From: JAJPHW01 sp963799065
Lineage (GTDB): Bacteria > Acidobacteriota > Terriglobia > Terriglobales > Acidobacteriaceae
Assembly: GCA_963799065.1 (NCBI GenBank)
Contig: CAWCVJ010000001.1
Coordinates: 2,232,001-2,296,000, forward strand
Length of the DNA: 64,000 nt
Reading direction: 5' to 3'
Part shown: positions 9,090 to 18,395 of the stretch, one piece after another
Position numbering within the stretch: the first letter of the stretch is position 1
Layout of the letters: each line of letters opens with the position of its first letter
The notes under the pieces: generated by a model
Databases searched by the model: none
What the model saw: the letters and a program-made list of their open reading frames with translations, nothing else
What the model was told of the DNA's origin: nothing
Translations under genes and position numbers: made by a program

Positions 9090-10664
9090 TTAAGCCGCGG
9101 ATCGGGAAACGCGTTCCACCGAGAAAAAGTTCCAAAAGTACGCCAACCATGTCGATCCGAGTTTTGCAGACAGCCCGACGAAGATCGCCGCCATGGCAAT
9201 TTCCATAAGAATGATGCCAATCAGCCCCATCGGCGGCCAAATGTAGTGATGGATGGCGAAGCTTACGCCTCCGAGCAAGAACGCGAGGACGAGAGGCAAA
9301 GCACAATGTCTCCAAGGAACCCCTAAATTGAATAGATTCTTGGCCACTCTGCTGGTCAGCCAAGCCAAGACCGCATTGGCAATCAGCAGGGCGATAGAGA
9401 TCCCGTCGAGAAGGAACGACCGGGGAGCGAAGGCGACCGCGAGTCCGGTCAGCACAAGGAAAACGGCCAAAGCAGCATACCCATTGTGAGCGTTGTGAGC
9501 GACCACGGTTGCGGCATCGATCGCGCTGCGAATGGCTACGAAAAACAGCAAGAAGGGAATACTCAGAAGCGTGATATGAATAACATCCAAACCCGTCAAG
9601 TATTCTTGGCCGACCCACACACGAACCAGAACATCGGCAAAGATCACAACCTGGAGACAGCCGAAGACGGACAACTCGAGTACACCAGCGACAAATTGCT
9701 CGAGCCGGGCGCGCACTTGTTCCATTTGATTTCGAGCAATCATCATGCTGATTTTCGAAAGCAGGACAGTCCCACAAGGAGTGATGCTCAAGGAAATCGC
9801 CATAAGCAAACCGAGGCCGAGGAGCAGATGCGCGACCTCCGAAAGCGGGAGGTAATGCGACGCTATGACAGGTCCCAGGGCGAACAGGGCGTTCCCTGCA
9901 AATTCTCCTGGAACACGGGCGCAACCATACTTCAACAGCTCCCGGATTCTTGATCGCAGATGCCAACCTTCAGCATGCACGAGCCGACCGCGAAATGGCA
10001 GAAGGAACAGGGTCGAAACGCCCAGCATAGCCGCTCCATTGAAACCCACGATAAAGGCCACGGAATGAATGCGGTACCATAGCGCCACAGAGAATAAGGG
10101 AAGGACAACCGTATTCGCTATTTGAAGAGCATTGGCCCAGTTCATGGACAGTCGCCCGCGGTAAAATCCATAAAGGGCAGTATGGGTTGATTGGCCAATC
10201 AGCAGGAATGCCAGAGGAGTAATGAGCGGTCCAGCTTGAGCTTGGCCGAAGAGCCACTGCGCAAACATCGATCTCGCCGAGAGCAACACAAGGCCCAAAG
10301 CGGCGTTGACTCCTAATAAAGCCAGGAACGCGCCCACGAGGTACCCAAATTGGTCTGACTGAGGATGGTCGACCGATAGAGCGACATAGCGCGGCAGGGC
10401 AACCCCCAAGCCAAGTTGGGTTCCAGAACCAAGCCAAGTCGATACCCTCCGCAACAGCAGGTATTCTCCGACCGCTAGCGCCCCCATGCGTTTGCCCACC
10501 AGCGAGACTACGATGAGTCCGGACGCCAGTACCAACCCAGCGGTGAAGGTTGTAAGCCCGACATCCCACAGAAAAGGATGAACCTTCCGGGAAGGCGCCA
10601 AAGTTGGAATCGAAATCGAGTCCGCCTGGTGTGATCGGGTTGGACTTCCTGTCGCGGGGATCAT
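9090..10664 (-). CDS. Wzx-type polysaccharide flippase
   Basis: 524 residues with about 12-14 hydrophobic segments spread along the chain. An early LVGKRMGALAVGEYLLLRR loop is typical of the MATE-like oligosaccharide flippase (MOP) superfamily. It would move undecaprenyl-diphosphate-linked repeat units across the inner membrane to the polymerase. The start codon abuts the stop of the upstream methyltransferase (no spacer), indicating translational coupling. Family membership is clear from topology and cluster context; the exact cargo is unknown. It is the only flippase in the window, so it is the natural partner of the polymerase-like protein at 28158-29546. Confidence 0.85.
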   Translation of the reverse strand: MIPATGSPTRSHQADSISIPTLAPSRKVHPFLWDVGLTTFTAGLVLASGLIVVSLVGKRMGALAVGEYLLLRRVSTWLGSGTQLGLGVALPRYVALSVDHPQSDQFGYLVGAFLALLGVNAALGLVLLSARSMFAQWLFGQAQAGPLITPLAFLLIGQSTHTALYGFYRGRLSMNWANALQIANTVVLPLFSVALWYRIHSVAFIVGFNGAAMLGVSTLFLLPFRGRLVHAEGWHLRSRIRELLKYGCARVPGEFAGNALFALGPVIASHYLPLSEVAHLLLGLGLLMAISLSITPCGTVLLSKISMMIARNQMEQVRARLEQFVAGVLELSVFGCLQVVIFADVLVRVWVGQEYLTGLDVIHITLLSIPFLLFFVAIRSAIDAATVVAHNAHNGYAALAVFLVLTGLAVAFAPRSFLLDGISIALLIANAVLAWLTSRVAKNLFNLGVPWRHCALPLVLAFLLGGVSFAIHHYIWPPMGLIGIILMEIAMAAIFVGLSAKLGSTWLAYFWNFFSVERVSRSAA

Positions 10665-11444
10665 CTAGGCGGAGACTTGTTTGCTATACATCTTCTGGTG
10701 AGGGAAAAGGACGGTTTTGGATTCGGAGCCCTTGCGGGCCGCAAACAGGAAAATAACGCGGGCTGCCAGCCCGAAATGATTCGCCAGCCGACGGACTATC
10801 CAATGTTCGTCATTAACTACAAATGAAAAAGGAGAAAGTTGCGACTTGTAGTAACGGGTCTCAAGTCCTAAACGTCCGAGAATGAATTGCAGGGGATACT
10901 CAAGCGGGGTAACAATCAATCCGTGCTCTAACTCGGTAAACCCATTGTGCTCGTAGAACTCACGAAAAAAAATAGGATTAAAGTTTACGAAACCGTGGTT
11001 GTACCAAGACAAAGGGGCTAGATGGAGCGCAATCCCTCCAGGCCTGAGGAGCCGGATCACATTTTCAAACACTTGGGGCAGGTTAAAGATATGCTCGCAG
11101 GTGCCGATATCGATCACCACGCCTGCTCGATTGTGCAAATGATCATCAAGCGGGCTAGAAAGGTCTGCGGTAATAGCGGCTTCGCCGTTCATATCGATAT
11201 CATAGTAGCCTTCGAGCCCAAGCAGCGATAATACCGTCCGGAAAGAAACCATATCTGGGTCCTGATTGCAGGGAACGAAGGGGGCATTCGGATTACGGAG
11301 CAATCTGGCGGAGCTCAACTTGCGCTGCGCGTAAGAGTGGGTGAGATAGCTGACTTGGTCGCCCAAAGCATAGACGGGTCCGTGTGCATTATTCTTCGTC
11401 AAGGCACGGGATATTGGAATCAGCCATTCTTTAGTGAGGGACAA
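10665..11444 (-). CDS. SAM-dependent methyltransferase of the polysaccharide cluster
   Basis: 259 residues. A Methyltransf_11-like core is visible from about residue 110: VVIDIGTCEHIFN, where the usual GxGxG is replaced by a segment reading D.GTCEH, then LRLLRPGG-like VIRLLRPGGIALHLAP and an aromatic FFREFYEHNGF. The glycine motif is weak, so cofactor binding is less certain than for the gene at 5093. The C-terminal portion contains a hydrophobic patch (ARVIFLFAARKG). The gene lies 45 bases after the deacetylase-like gene and abuts the flippase, so it belongs to the same transcription unit. Modification of a sugar residue in the repeat unit is a reasonable inference. Confidence 0.72.
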   Translation of the reverse strand: MSLTKEWLIPISRALTKNNAHGPVYALGDQVSYLTHSYAQRKLSSARLLRNPNAPFVPCNQDPDMVSFRTVLSLLGLEGYYDIDMNGEAAITADLSSPLDDHLHNRAGVVIDIGTCEHIFNLPQVFENVIRLLRPGGIALHLAPLSWYNHGFVNFNPIFFREFYEHNGFTELEHGLIVTPLEYPLQFILGRLGLETRYYKSQLSPFSFVVNDEHWIVRRLANHFGLAARVIFLFAARKGSESKTVLFPHQKMYSKQVSA

Positions 11445-11489
11445 GCCAGCCTCCGGATCGCAAGAGTCGCCTTCTTTCGGCGAACTTCA

Positions 11490-12908
11490 TTACGCGATAG
11501 CCATGTCGTTTTGCCAATCGAACTTCTCACAGTCCCCCAATCGGTCAAGAACGTCTCGGTATAGGTTACCGTAGGAAGGATCCATAAGCGTCGTGTTGTG
11601 CCAGAGCAGAGTGAAGACTCCGCCCACTGCGCGACACGCCTGGATACAGTCATCGATGGCGCACAGACTTTGGTCGGGTGTGAGGCCCATATACACAATG
11701 GGAGTGCAGTCCATCGCGATTAACGGAATCTCTATCAGGTGGGATTCGCGATCCTCCGAGAAAATCCAGGGCCGGTAAGGAATGCAGGTCCCCGCACGGA
11801 ATCCTAGGCAATCGGCGAAACCTACCGTACTGTCGTAATGAAGTCCGCAAGCCTCCCAGTCAAGCCAGGTCGCAGGAGACCATCGCAGATAATGTTGACG
11901 CCCACCCATGGGCTGATCTCCGAGAATCTCACGTAACACCCGCACCTCGGACTGTAACTGGTCGCGCGATTGGTACGTGTTGTATCCCGGATGCACGCCA
12001 TTTTCGATACCATGGTCTGAAAGCCAAGCGATCATGCGCCGCACTTTAGAGTGGCGCGGATCGTAACCGCTGTCAAAATCTCCCGGAGAGCTCGCCTTCC
12101 AATAAAATGCAGAGTCCAAGCCTCGACTGATGGACATTTCGGAAAGTTTTTGGACCTGCATGAGATAGGTTGGCGAGCCATCCCCCAAGCAGGCGAGCAA
12201 ATCCCGGATCATGGCGGGTGGCTGATGACGGACAAAGGCGTGCCCGAGAGTCTCTCGCAGGGTAAAGGGAATTCCCACGAAATCCAAATCGTGGCTCAGC
12301 TTGACTCGGAGCTTTCTGGTTGCAGGCGTCCAAGCGCTTAACAAGAAGCGCAACGCCTGCTCCAAAGCTAAACCGTATTCATCTACGACTGGGCGCTTCA
12401 AGTAACCGTGGCGAAAAGCCAGGCTTGCGGAAGAAGGGAATCTACCGTGGGCGTCGCGCACGGTGCTTCGGCTCTCCTCGAATCTCGAAAGCGTGAGTAG
12501 CGCCGAGAGCGGCAGATCTAAGTCGCAGTCTACACAGTCGGCTTGGACGGGACGAAAAAGTTGCCGTTCGGCACGGGTAGCGCGGATTATGAAGGGAACG
12601 AAGAAGTTGGGAACCCGAGCGCGGACCAGAGCGGGAGGCGGAGCCATCCACTCGGCTTTGAATACTGAATTAAAGTCCAGACGTGTTTCGCCCAAGACTG
12701 CGGTGCTGTCGTTTCGAAAGCGTACGCGCTTTCGAGTACCAGGTTGAACATAGACGGACGTCCAGTCGTCTTCGATGACCACCGCCCAAGACTCGTACTG
12801 CTGTATCGACACACCGGCGCGACGGAACAACTCTCGAACGGCATACAAGCGAGCGCTGTTGGTGATTGGCTCTCCGAAAGGTGGGTTCACGACCATCGCA
12901 TCATTCAA
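11490..12908 (-). CDS. Polysaccharide deacetylase-like (NodB-fold) protein
   Basis: 472 residues. The N-terminal 200 residues form a separate domain without recognised motifs. The C-terminal half shows NodB-fold marks: strand KLRVKLSHDLDF (the Asp-Asp pair that replaces the TFDD motif), GVHPGYNTY (position of the H-x3-H metal motif), LRWSPATW (arginine motif) and a final GGVFTLLWHNTTL carrying the His of the last motif. This arrangement is seen in deacetylase-like proteins of glycan clusters. It may de-N-acetylate a polymer or lipid-linked sugar, but the second metal His is not obvious, so activity is uncertain. It sits between the ATP-grasp-PHP and methyltransferase genes. Confidence 0.75.
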   Translation of the reverse strand: MNDAMVVNPPFGEPITNSARLYAVRELFRRAGVSIQQYESWAVVIEDDWTSVYVQPGTRKRVRFRNDSTAVLGETRLDFNSVFKAEWMAPPPALVRARVPNFFVPFIIRATRAERQLFRPVQADCVDCDLDLPLSALLTLSRFEESRSTVRDAHGRFPSSASLAFRHGYLKRPVVDEYGLALEQALRFLLSAWTPATRKLRVKLSHDLDFVGIPFTLRETLGHAFVRHQPPAMIRDLLACLGDGSPTYLMQVQKLSEMSISRGLDSAFYWKASSPGDFDSGYDPRHSKVRRMIAWLSDHGIENGVHPGYNTYQSRDQLQSEVRVLREILGDQPMGGRQHYLRWSPATWLDWEACGLHYDSTVGFADCLGFRAGTCIPYRPWIFSEDRESHLIEIPLIAMDCTPIVYMGLTPDQSLCAIDDCIQACRAVGGVFTLLWHNTTLMDPSYGNLYRDVLDRLGDCEKFDWQNDMAIA

Positions 12909-12959
12909 ACCCTCTACCCCTCCCTAAATAAGCGAGGCACGGGCCGCAATAGAAATGAA

Positions 12960-14798
12960 CTAGCCACCCGCCATCACCAGCATGGCCATTCGTTTCAACT
13001 GATGGACGAACAGCCGGAGATTCTTCGTTTTATACGCCTTAATCATCTGACTATAGGGCTGATAAAGCTGGGAAACTGGGCGCACTTCCAGCGAACGCGG
13101 AGAATGCATGAGGCAAATCCGCAACTGTGCTTCATCGCCGGGCGTATCAGCCTCAAAGTGATTGACCACTGAACGGACTTCCCCCGCACAGTGAGCATCG
13201 GCCCCCCCCAGAGTAGGCTTTCGCATCCGCAACGCCAAGACCGCAGATTGGCCGTTTTCAGCGCTCGAACAACGGCTATTGTGTATCTCAATCATGTCCA
13301 CTTGCTCGAGAAGTGCGTCATCCAGGACATGCGCTTTATAGGGATGCGGCAGCAGCACAAGCCCACCTTGCCGCTTGATCTCGTCAATCACTTCCCGAGA
13401 GTTTCGAGATTGGATCTCTCGCGTGAGGAACAAGCCTATAACATCTCCTTTCTCCGTAGCGTATTCCCCGCCAATGACAACAAACTTCGGATTTCCCTGA
13501 GCTAGTTTCGCCACTTCGACGGACCCCCGAATGGTATTGTGATCGGTTACCATCAAGACCTCCGCCGCCTCCAGGCGAGCCCTCGTGAGAATTTCTCGAG
13601 GCGACAGCCATGAATCAAACGAGAACCGCGTGTGGACGTGGGCTAAACACCGCCAGGGCATTGATTTATCGTCCGGAAGCCTTTCGCCACAAACCGCTCC
13701 ATGCAGCGGAGGCTTCTCTGACATTCGGTCCCAAGTCACTCCACCAAGGTTGGAGCGAACTCGAGGATCCAGACAGTCGCGCAGGACGGACCTCCATGAG
13801 CTTGGCCGCTGCCAGCAGTGCTGAAAATCCCCGGAGAGTGGCCAGTGAAAACGCAACCCGCGCTGGTATGTTTCTGAGTAACTCAGTTCCCTGCCATCTG
13901 CGATCTGACAGAGGAAGTAAGGAAAGTCGACCCCGGCGGCCAAAGCCAGATCAAGCGATCCCCAGAATTTAGGATTCACTTCCAGCAACTTATAGTCCTG
14001 ATCACGCTCGTCGTACCGAAATTCGACCATCGCGACGCCGTGCCACTTCAAGTGATCAAGCAGGCGGATTCCGTATTGTTTTAACTTGAGATCATAGAAG
14101 CTCTCCGCGCAGCTGCTGGCGCCTCCGCCCGGTGGATTCTCCCGAATGCGCCGGTGCATGAAGATCCGTTTGCATACGCCGTCTTGGTAGATTGCGAAAA
14201 ATCCGCAGCCATGCCCGGGGATGTACTCCTGCACCATTGGTAAACTGTCGTCGCTGTGACTCGCGGCGAACTGTTTGTAAGCGGTGGCAAACCGATCGCT
14301 TTCGGATACGAGTTGTATGGTGTGACCAGGCGATTCCTTTACCGCCTTGATGACGACGGGGAAATTGATAGGACGCTCGTCGAGCGCTTCTTGCAGGGAT
14401 GCCGGATAGAGAGTCAGCGGGGTGGGGATTCCGACTTCGCGGGCCTTCGACGCCACGTGTTTTTTGTTTCCGGCTAATTCAATCTGATCGTAACTTGCCA
14501 CCTCTAGGCTGCAAGAGGAAGCGAAGTCCGCCTTCTGCTTCGCTAGGGCGATCGTAGCGCCGTAACCCACGGGAATGACGACATCAATGTGCTCTTGCCG
14601 CACCAAGCTCAAAACCGCGTCGCCAAAACCAGGTTCGTTGGGATTCAGAGCGACTACAGAATTATGACAATACCGAGAGGCAAAAGCTAAGTCACGAGAG
14701 GTCCCGCCTAAGCTGGTAACGCGCATACCCTTGCGGCCCAGGCTGCGAACAATTCCGAGGGCATGTTTATAACTCGCATCCGTAACTAGAACGTTCAA
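12960..14798 (-). CDS. ATP-grasp ligase fused to a PHP metal-hydrolase domain
   Basis: 612 residues. Residues 1-330 are an ATP-grasp enzyme: an N-terminal preATP-grasp fold (VLVTDASYKHALGIVRSLG), the lysine strand FPVVIKAVKESPG (about 146-158), VQEYIPG (189-195) and the Mg-binding MVEFRYDE...LLEVNPKFWGS (about 257-281). Residues 380-600 are a PHP domain with a complete metal set: H387-x-H389, D419-H420, E445, H485, H506 and D534-x-H536. ATP-grasp enzymes join a carboxylate to an amine or thiol; PHP domains hydrolyse phosphoesters. The fused pair points to making and then processing a phosphorylated or amide-linked group, probably a non-sugar decoration of the polysaccharide. It lies 51 bases from the deacetylase-like gene. 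Confidence 0.85.
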   Translation of the reverse strand: MNVLVTDASYKHALGIVRSLGRKGMRVTSLGGTSRDLAFASRYCHNSVVALNPNEPGFGDAVLSLVRQEHIDVVIPVGYGATIALAKQKADFASSCSLEVASYDQIELAGNKKHVASKAREVGIPTPLTLYPASLQEALDERPINFPVVIKAVKESPGHTIQLVSESDRFATAYKQFAASHSDDSLPMVQEYIPGHGCGFFAIYQDGVCKRIFMHRRIRENPPGGGASSCAESFYDLKLKQYGIRLLDHLKWHGVAMVEFRYDERDQDYKLLEVNPKFWGSLDLALAAGVDFPYFLCQIADGRELSYSETYQRGLRFHWPLSGDFQHCWQRPSSWRSVLRDCLDPRVRSNLGGVTWDRMSEKPPLHGAVCGERLPDDKSMPWRCLAHVHTRFSFDSWLSPREILTRARLEAAEVLMVTDHNTIRGSVEVAKLAQGNPKFVVIGGEYATEKGDVIGLFLTREIQSRNSREVIDEIKRQGGLVLLPHPYKAHVLDDALLEQVDMIEIHNSRCSSAENGQSAVLALRMRKPTLGGADAHCAGEVRSVVNHFEADTPGDEAQLRICLMHSPRSLEVRPVSQLYQPYSQMIKAYKTKNLRLFVHQLKRMAMLVMAGG

Positions 14799-14834
14799 AC
14801 CATCCCGCCTAAGGAGGGACGAGGTGGGTGAGAC

Positions 14835-15617
14835 TTATTTGCGGAGAGCACCGAAGCCTTCGGAATGAACGTAGGGTTTTCCCACTTCGCGGCAAAACAA
14901 ATCAAACGCTGAATTGAAAAAAATGTCGTCACTCACTAACAGGCCGCCTTTTTTGATATGCGGCCAAGCCGTTCTATATTCAAAAAGTTGATGGCTGAGC
15001 GTATGTAAACTGTCATGAAAAAAGATGTCGATCGCCCGATACTCGTCCAACACTTGCGGCAGCCATTCTTTGCTGTCACCTTCGATGAGCCTAAATCGTC
15101 CGCGCAGATATTGAGGAATTGCCCAACCAGGAGCCATTCCGGGCGGCAACTCGCTATCGACCATGCGATCGGTAGAACCGTCTATCGCAGAATGGGCAGG
15201 AAGGTCAATCGAAACCAGTGAACCGCTGCCAGAGTCCTCGAGTGCCTGAAGAATGACTGCGCTGGAGACTCCATCGAAAACGCCAGTCTCCACGATCACG
15301 GACGGTTTTGCCAACCGAACCAACAGATATAACAACTCATTCCATCCGTCACAGTTGGTCCGGCGGCGCCTGTTCAAGACAAACCCTCGATTGAGTTCCT
15401 CGTAGAACCTGCCATTACTGAGGAGTTCCAAGCGATAGGCATCGATCTGATCAGTCGGGGGCTCCGGATATAACTCCTTCGCGGCTTCAACATTCCCAAG
15501 CGACGCCGGTGCCTTGAGGACGGCTGCAATTGCAGATGGGGAACGCCCCCAACGCCATAAACGCCCTAAGCGTGAACCGGCGGCCATCGTTCGTATTTCT
15601 TGAATATTAAGGGGCAT
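14835..15617 (-). CDS. Class I methyltransferase, Methyltransf_24 / cephalosporin hydroxylase-like
   Basis: 260 residues. SAM motif I is VIVETGVFDGVSSAVIL, followed by the acidic strand LVSIDLPAH, then RLIEGDSKEWLPQVL, DIFFHDSLHT and a strand GGLLVSDDIFFN. This order (ETG..DG.S.., SID, GDS, FFHDSLHT, G.L..DD) is that of Methyltransf_24 proteins, which often use a metal ion and O-methylate sugars or small molecules. It begins 16 bases downstream of the CapD/FlaA1 dehydratase stop and precedes the ATP-grasp-PHP gene by 36 bases, so it is part of the same operon. The substrate is unknown. Confidence 0.82.
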   Translation of the reverse strand: MPLNIQEIRTMAAGSRLGRLWRWGRSPSAIAAVLKAPASLGNVEAAKELYPEPPTDQIDAYRLELLSNGRFYEELNRGFVLNRRRRTNCDGWNELLYLLVRLAKPSVIVETGVFDGVSSAVILQALEDSGSGSLVSIDLPAHSAIDGSTDRMVDSELPPGMAPGWAIPQYLRGRFRLIEGDSKEWLPQVLDEYRAIDIFFHDSLHTLSHQLFEYRTAWPHIKKGGLLVSDDIFFNSAFDLFCREVGKPYVHSEGFGALRK

Positions 15618-15633
15618 TCAGAGATTCCGTCGT

Positions 15634-17541
15634 CTAGCGGTGGCTCATGTAATTCGCCATCGCCATGGGCTTCGCGGTATCCACGCTTACGCTGTCTGGA
15701 AACTGACATTCCGGAACGATCTTGAGCAAATTGCTCCGAATCGGGTCTGCGCCATCCACGTACAAAGAGGCTTTTAGGTCTTCCAGGTGGGCATAGAGTT
15801 GGGGCCATCTCATGGTGGAGGTCGTAACCCTCTTAATTTTTTCGCAACGCGTGCCTTGCACATCCTCATTGCTGTAAAACAATTCTTCGGAGAGCTTCTC
15901 CCCGTTCCTAAGCCCTGTGAAACGCAGCTCCACGTCGCTCAGAGATCGACCGGACAAACGGATCAACGTACGAGCCAGGTCCACAATCTTCATGGGCTCT
16001 CCCATGTCGAGCACCAGAATGTCTCCATGTTTCCCCAATACCGAAGCCTGAAGCACCAAGGCCACCGCTTCTGGAATTGTCATAAAAAAACGCTCAATGT
16101 CGGGATGAGTGATGGTTAAAGGCTCATTGCGAGCCAACTGTTCGCGGAAGACCGGGATAACGCTGCCACTCGAACCCAAGACGTTGCCGAAACGCACAGA
16201 AACGCAGCGCATACTCTTGCGAGGCCAAGCTGAAATAATGAGTTCCCCAACCCGTTTCGTACAACCCATAATACTGGTGGGATTTACAGCCTTGTCCGAA
16301 GATATCATCAGGAACATCTGACAGCCGGCTTCCTCGGCTACGTCTAGAAACCGAAGTAGCGAAAAGATGTTATTGCTGACGGCTTCCTGGATGTTGTTTT
16401 CCATGACCGGCACATGCTTGTAGGCGGCCGCATGAAAAACCAGATCGACGCCATACACGGTACACAGCTTTCTCATCCTATCGGCGTTGCCGATGTCCGC
16501 CACGACACAGACGAACTTATCTTTATTGATGCGCGATGACAATTCGCGATCCAGGTAAAACATTCCATTTTCGTTATGATCAACGCAAATCAGCGTGCCG
16601 GGCTCGTAATCCAGGATTTGCCGCGAGAGTTCGGAGCCAATCGATCCCGCCGCGCCCGTGACCATGACGACTCGGCCGCAGATATCCTTTCGCAGCGACT
16701 CGATGTCTAGATTTACCGGCTCGCGAGCGAGTAAATCTTCTACATTCACATCCCGCAGTTGGCTGATTTGAGCATTGCCGGCAATCAAATCGCGCAGAGT
16801 CGGGACGGTCTTAAACCGCAGCCCAGTTCCTTCGCAAAACCTCAAGAAACGATGCATTTGCGCCCCCGTGGCTGAGGGTATGGCGATTAGCACTTCATCG
16901 ATTTCTAGGCGAATACACCATTCCGCTAATCCGTCGATAGCGCTCACCACCGGAACACCGTGAATTTTGATTCCCCGTTTTGAGCGATCATCATCGAAGC
17001 AAGCGACCGCAATATAGTCGCTGCCCGGCCGATTCAATTCGCGGATTACCATCTGGGCCGCGAAACCAGCGCCGATAATTGCAACTTTCTTACAGCCCGA
17101 CCCGTCGACTCGAACCGCTTCTACAATCAACCTCGAGAATATTCTTACCGATGCCAAGAAAAAAGCTGTCAGAACAGCCTCCGTAAAATACACAGACAGC
17201 GGTACTGCACGAAGCCCGAGGGCGTAGCGAACAACAATCAAGAAAACAACCGAACCGGCTAAGACTGATTTCGCGATGTCCACTGCTTCATTTACACCCG
17301 CATAGTGCCACCAGCCGTGAAGCAGGTCGAATTTCGCCATCGAAACGATGCGAATCGAGATCAGAATCGGAACCGTGATGAGGAAGAGTGAGCGCTGCGG
17401 CAAATGGAATTCGAGGCGCAAGGTCCACGAACACAAAAACGAAACGCATACCAAAACACTGTTCAGCCCAATGATAAAGGGCAGCCGATTTTGCAGAAAC
17501 GTCATACCGTTGCGGAACTGCGGTGTTTTTCTTTTTAGCAT
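15634..17541 (-). CDS. Membrane-bound nucleotide-sugar 4,6-dehydratase, CapD/FlaA1/WbpM type
   Basis: 635 residues. Four hydrophobic segments occupy about residues 15-125. A first Rossmann motif (VAIIGAGFAAQMV) lies near 150, and the catalytic SDR domain starts with VMVTGAAGSIGSEL near 295. The second half carries the CapD signature SSDKAVNPTSIMGCTKR, with the Lys of the KxxxMxxxK type active site. This is the full-length two-domain architecture of WbpM/CapD, which turn UDP-GlcNAc into UDP-4-keto-6-deoxy-HexNAc at the inner membrane. The product can be aminated by the DegT enzyme at 18358 and loaded by the transferase at 17693, both just upstream in the transcript. Confidence 0.92.
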   Translation of the reverse strand: MLKRKTPQFRNGMTFLQNRLPFIIGLNSVLVCVSFLCSWTLRLEFHLPQRSLFLITVPILISIRIVSMAKFDLLHGWWHYAGVNEAVDIAKSVLAGSVVFLIVVRYALGLRAVPLSVYFTEAVLTAFFLASVRIFSRLIVEAVRVDGSGCKKVAIIGAGFAAQMVIRELNRPGSDYIAVACFDDDRSKRGIKIHGVPVVSAIDGLAEWCIRLEIDEVLIAIPSATGAQMHRFLRFCEGTGLRFKTVPTLRDLIAGNAQISQLRDVNVEDLLAREPVNLDIESLRKDICGRVVMVTGAAGSIGSELSRQILDYEPGTLICVDHNENGMFYLDRELSSRINKDKFVCVVADIGNADRMRKLCTVYGVDLVFHAAAYKHVPVMENNIQEAVSNNIFSLLRFLDVAEEAGCQMFLMISSDKAVNPTSIMGCTKRVGELIISAWPRKSMRCVSVRFGNVLGSSGSVIPVFREQLARNEPLTITHPDIERFFMTIPEAVALVLQASVLGKHGDILVLDMGEPMKIVDLARTLIRLSGRSLSDVELRFTGLRNGEKLSEELFYSNEDVQGTRCEKIKRVTTSTMRWPQLYAHLEDLKASLYVDGADPIRSNLLKIVPECQFPDSVSVDTAKPMAMANYMSHR

Positions 17542-17692
17542 CTATTATGCTTTCTTTAGCACAGCACTATACTCATCACTCACGATTTCGAACTCACACA
17601 AAACACTTTTCTGAAAGGCGTACCATAACCGATACGCTACGAGACGCCGAGTGTACGATCCAATAGCAGTAACTCCGCCACTAATCGGCGCA

Positions 17693-18395
17693 TCAACCCA
17701 GCGCTGGCCTCAGCTTGAGCATGGCCCCGATCGTCTTGCAGATAATAACAAGGTCATGCGAAAAACACATTCGAGATAGGTATTGTAAGTTGATATCGAG
17801 TTTCGCTTGCATCAAGACTCGCACGTAAAATTCTTCCGGGATCTGATTGTGTCCCCAGCAGTTCCTCCTCAAACCGGTATTCAATCGAAGCGGCATCGGT
17901 GATTCCTGGACGAACGCACAAAACATCTCGCTGCTTCAGCGTGTAGTACGTCACGTAACGAGGCACTTCGGGACGAGGCCCCACCAGGCTCATATCACCC
18001 CGGAACACATTCCAGAATTGGGGCAGCTCATCCAATTTGGTTAACCGCAGCACTGATCCAACCCGAGTTACGCGACGATCCCCAGCACTCGTGACCAAGG
18101 GCCCCCCAACACCCTGATCGGTTCTCATTGAACGGAATTTAAGGATTTCAAAAGTCTCCCCCGACCTCCCCACTCTCTGTTGCCGAAACAACACTGGCCC
18201 TGGGGACGTCAGCCAGACCAATACCGCGATCAGAACAAATAACGGAGCAAACAGCACCAATGCCATGAGCGAACCGATTACATCGAAAACACGTTTGCCG
18301 CCAGCGGAATACCACTTGACCGCAGGTCGCCCTCCCGTATCCTCATTCAACCGCCGTTCAGAAAGCCACGCGCGATCTCGATGCAAGGTTGACAT
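17693..18395 (-). CDS. Initiating sugar-phosphate transferase (WcaJ/PglC family), split by a frameshift
   Basis: Reads in one frame from ATG 18395 to about 17840, then continues homologously in another frame to 17693. The literal frame ends at 17754 with an unrelated tail. N-terminal elements are KRVFDVIGSLMALVLFAPLFVL (single membrane helix), PVLFRQQRVGRSG, FEILKFRSMRTD, the DELPQFWNVFRGDMSLVGPRP catalytic loop with the acidic pair, and VRPGITDAASIEYRFEEELL. The other frame supplies EEFYVRVLMQAKLDIN and the closing FSHDLVIICKTIGAML that the family normally has. The break lies in CCGGG (17836-17840), one extra base. The enzyme moves a phospho-sugar from UDP-sugar to undecaprenyl phosphate, the first step of repeat-unit assembly. 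Its start overlaps the aminotransferase gene by 38 bases. Confidence 0.82.
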
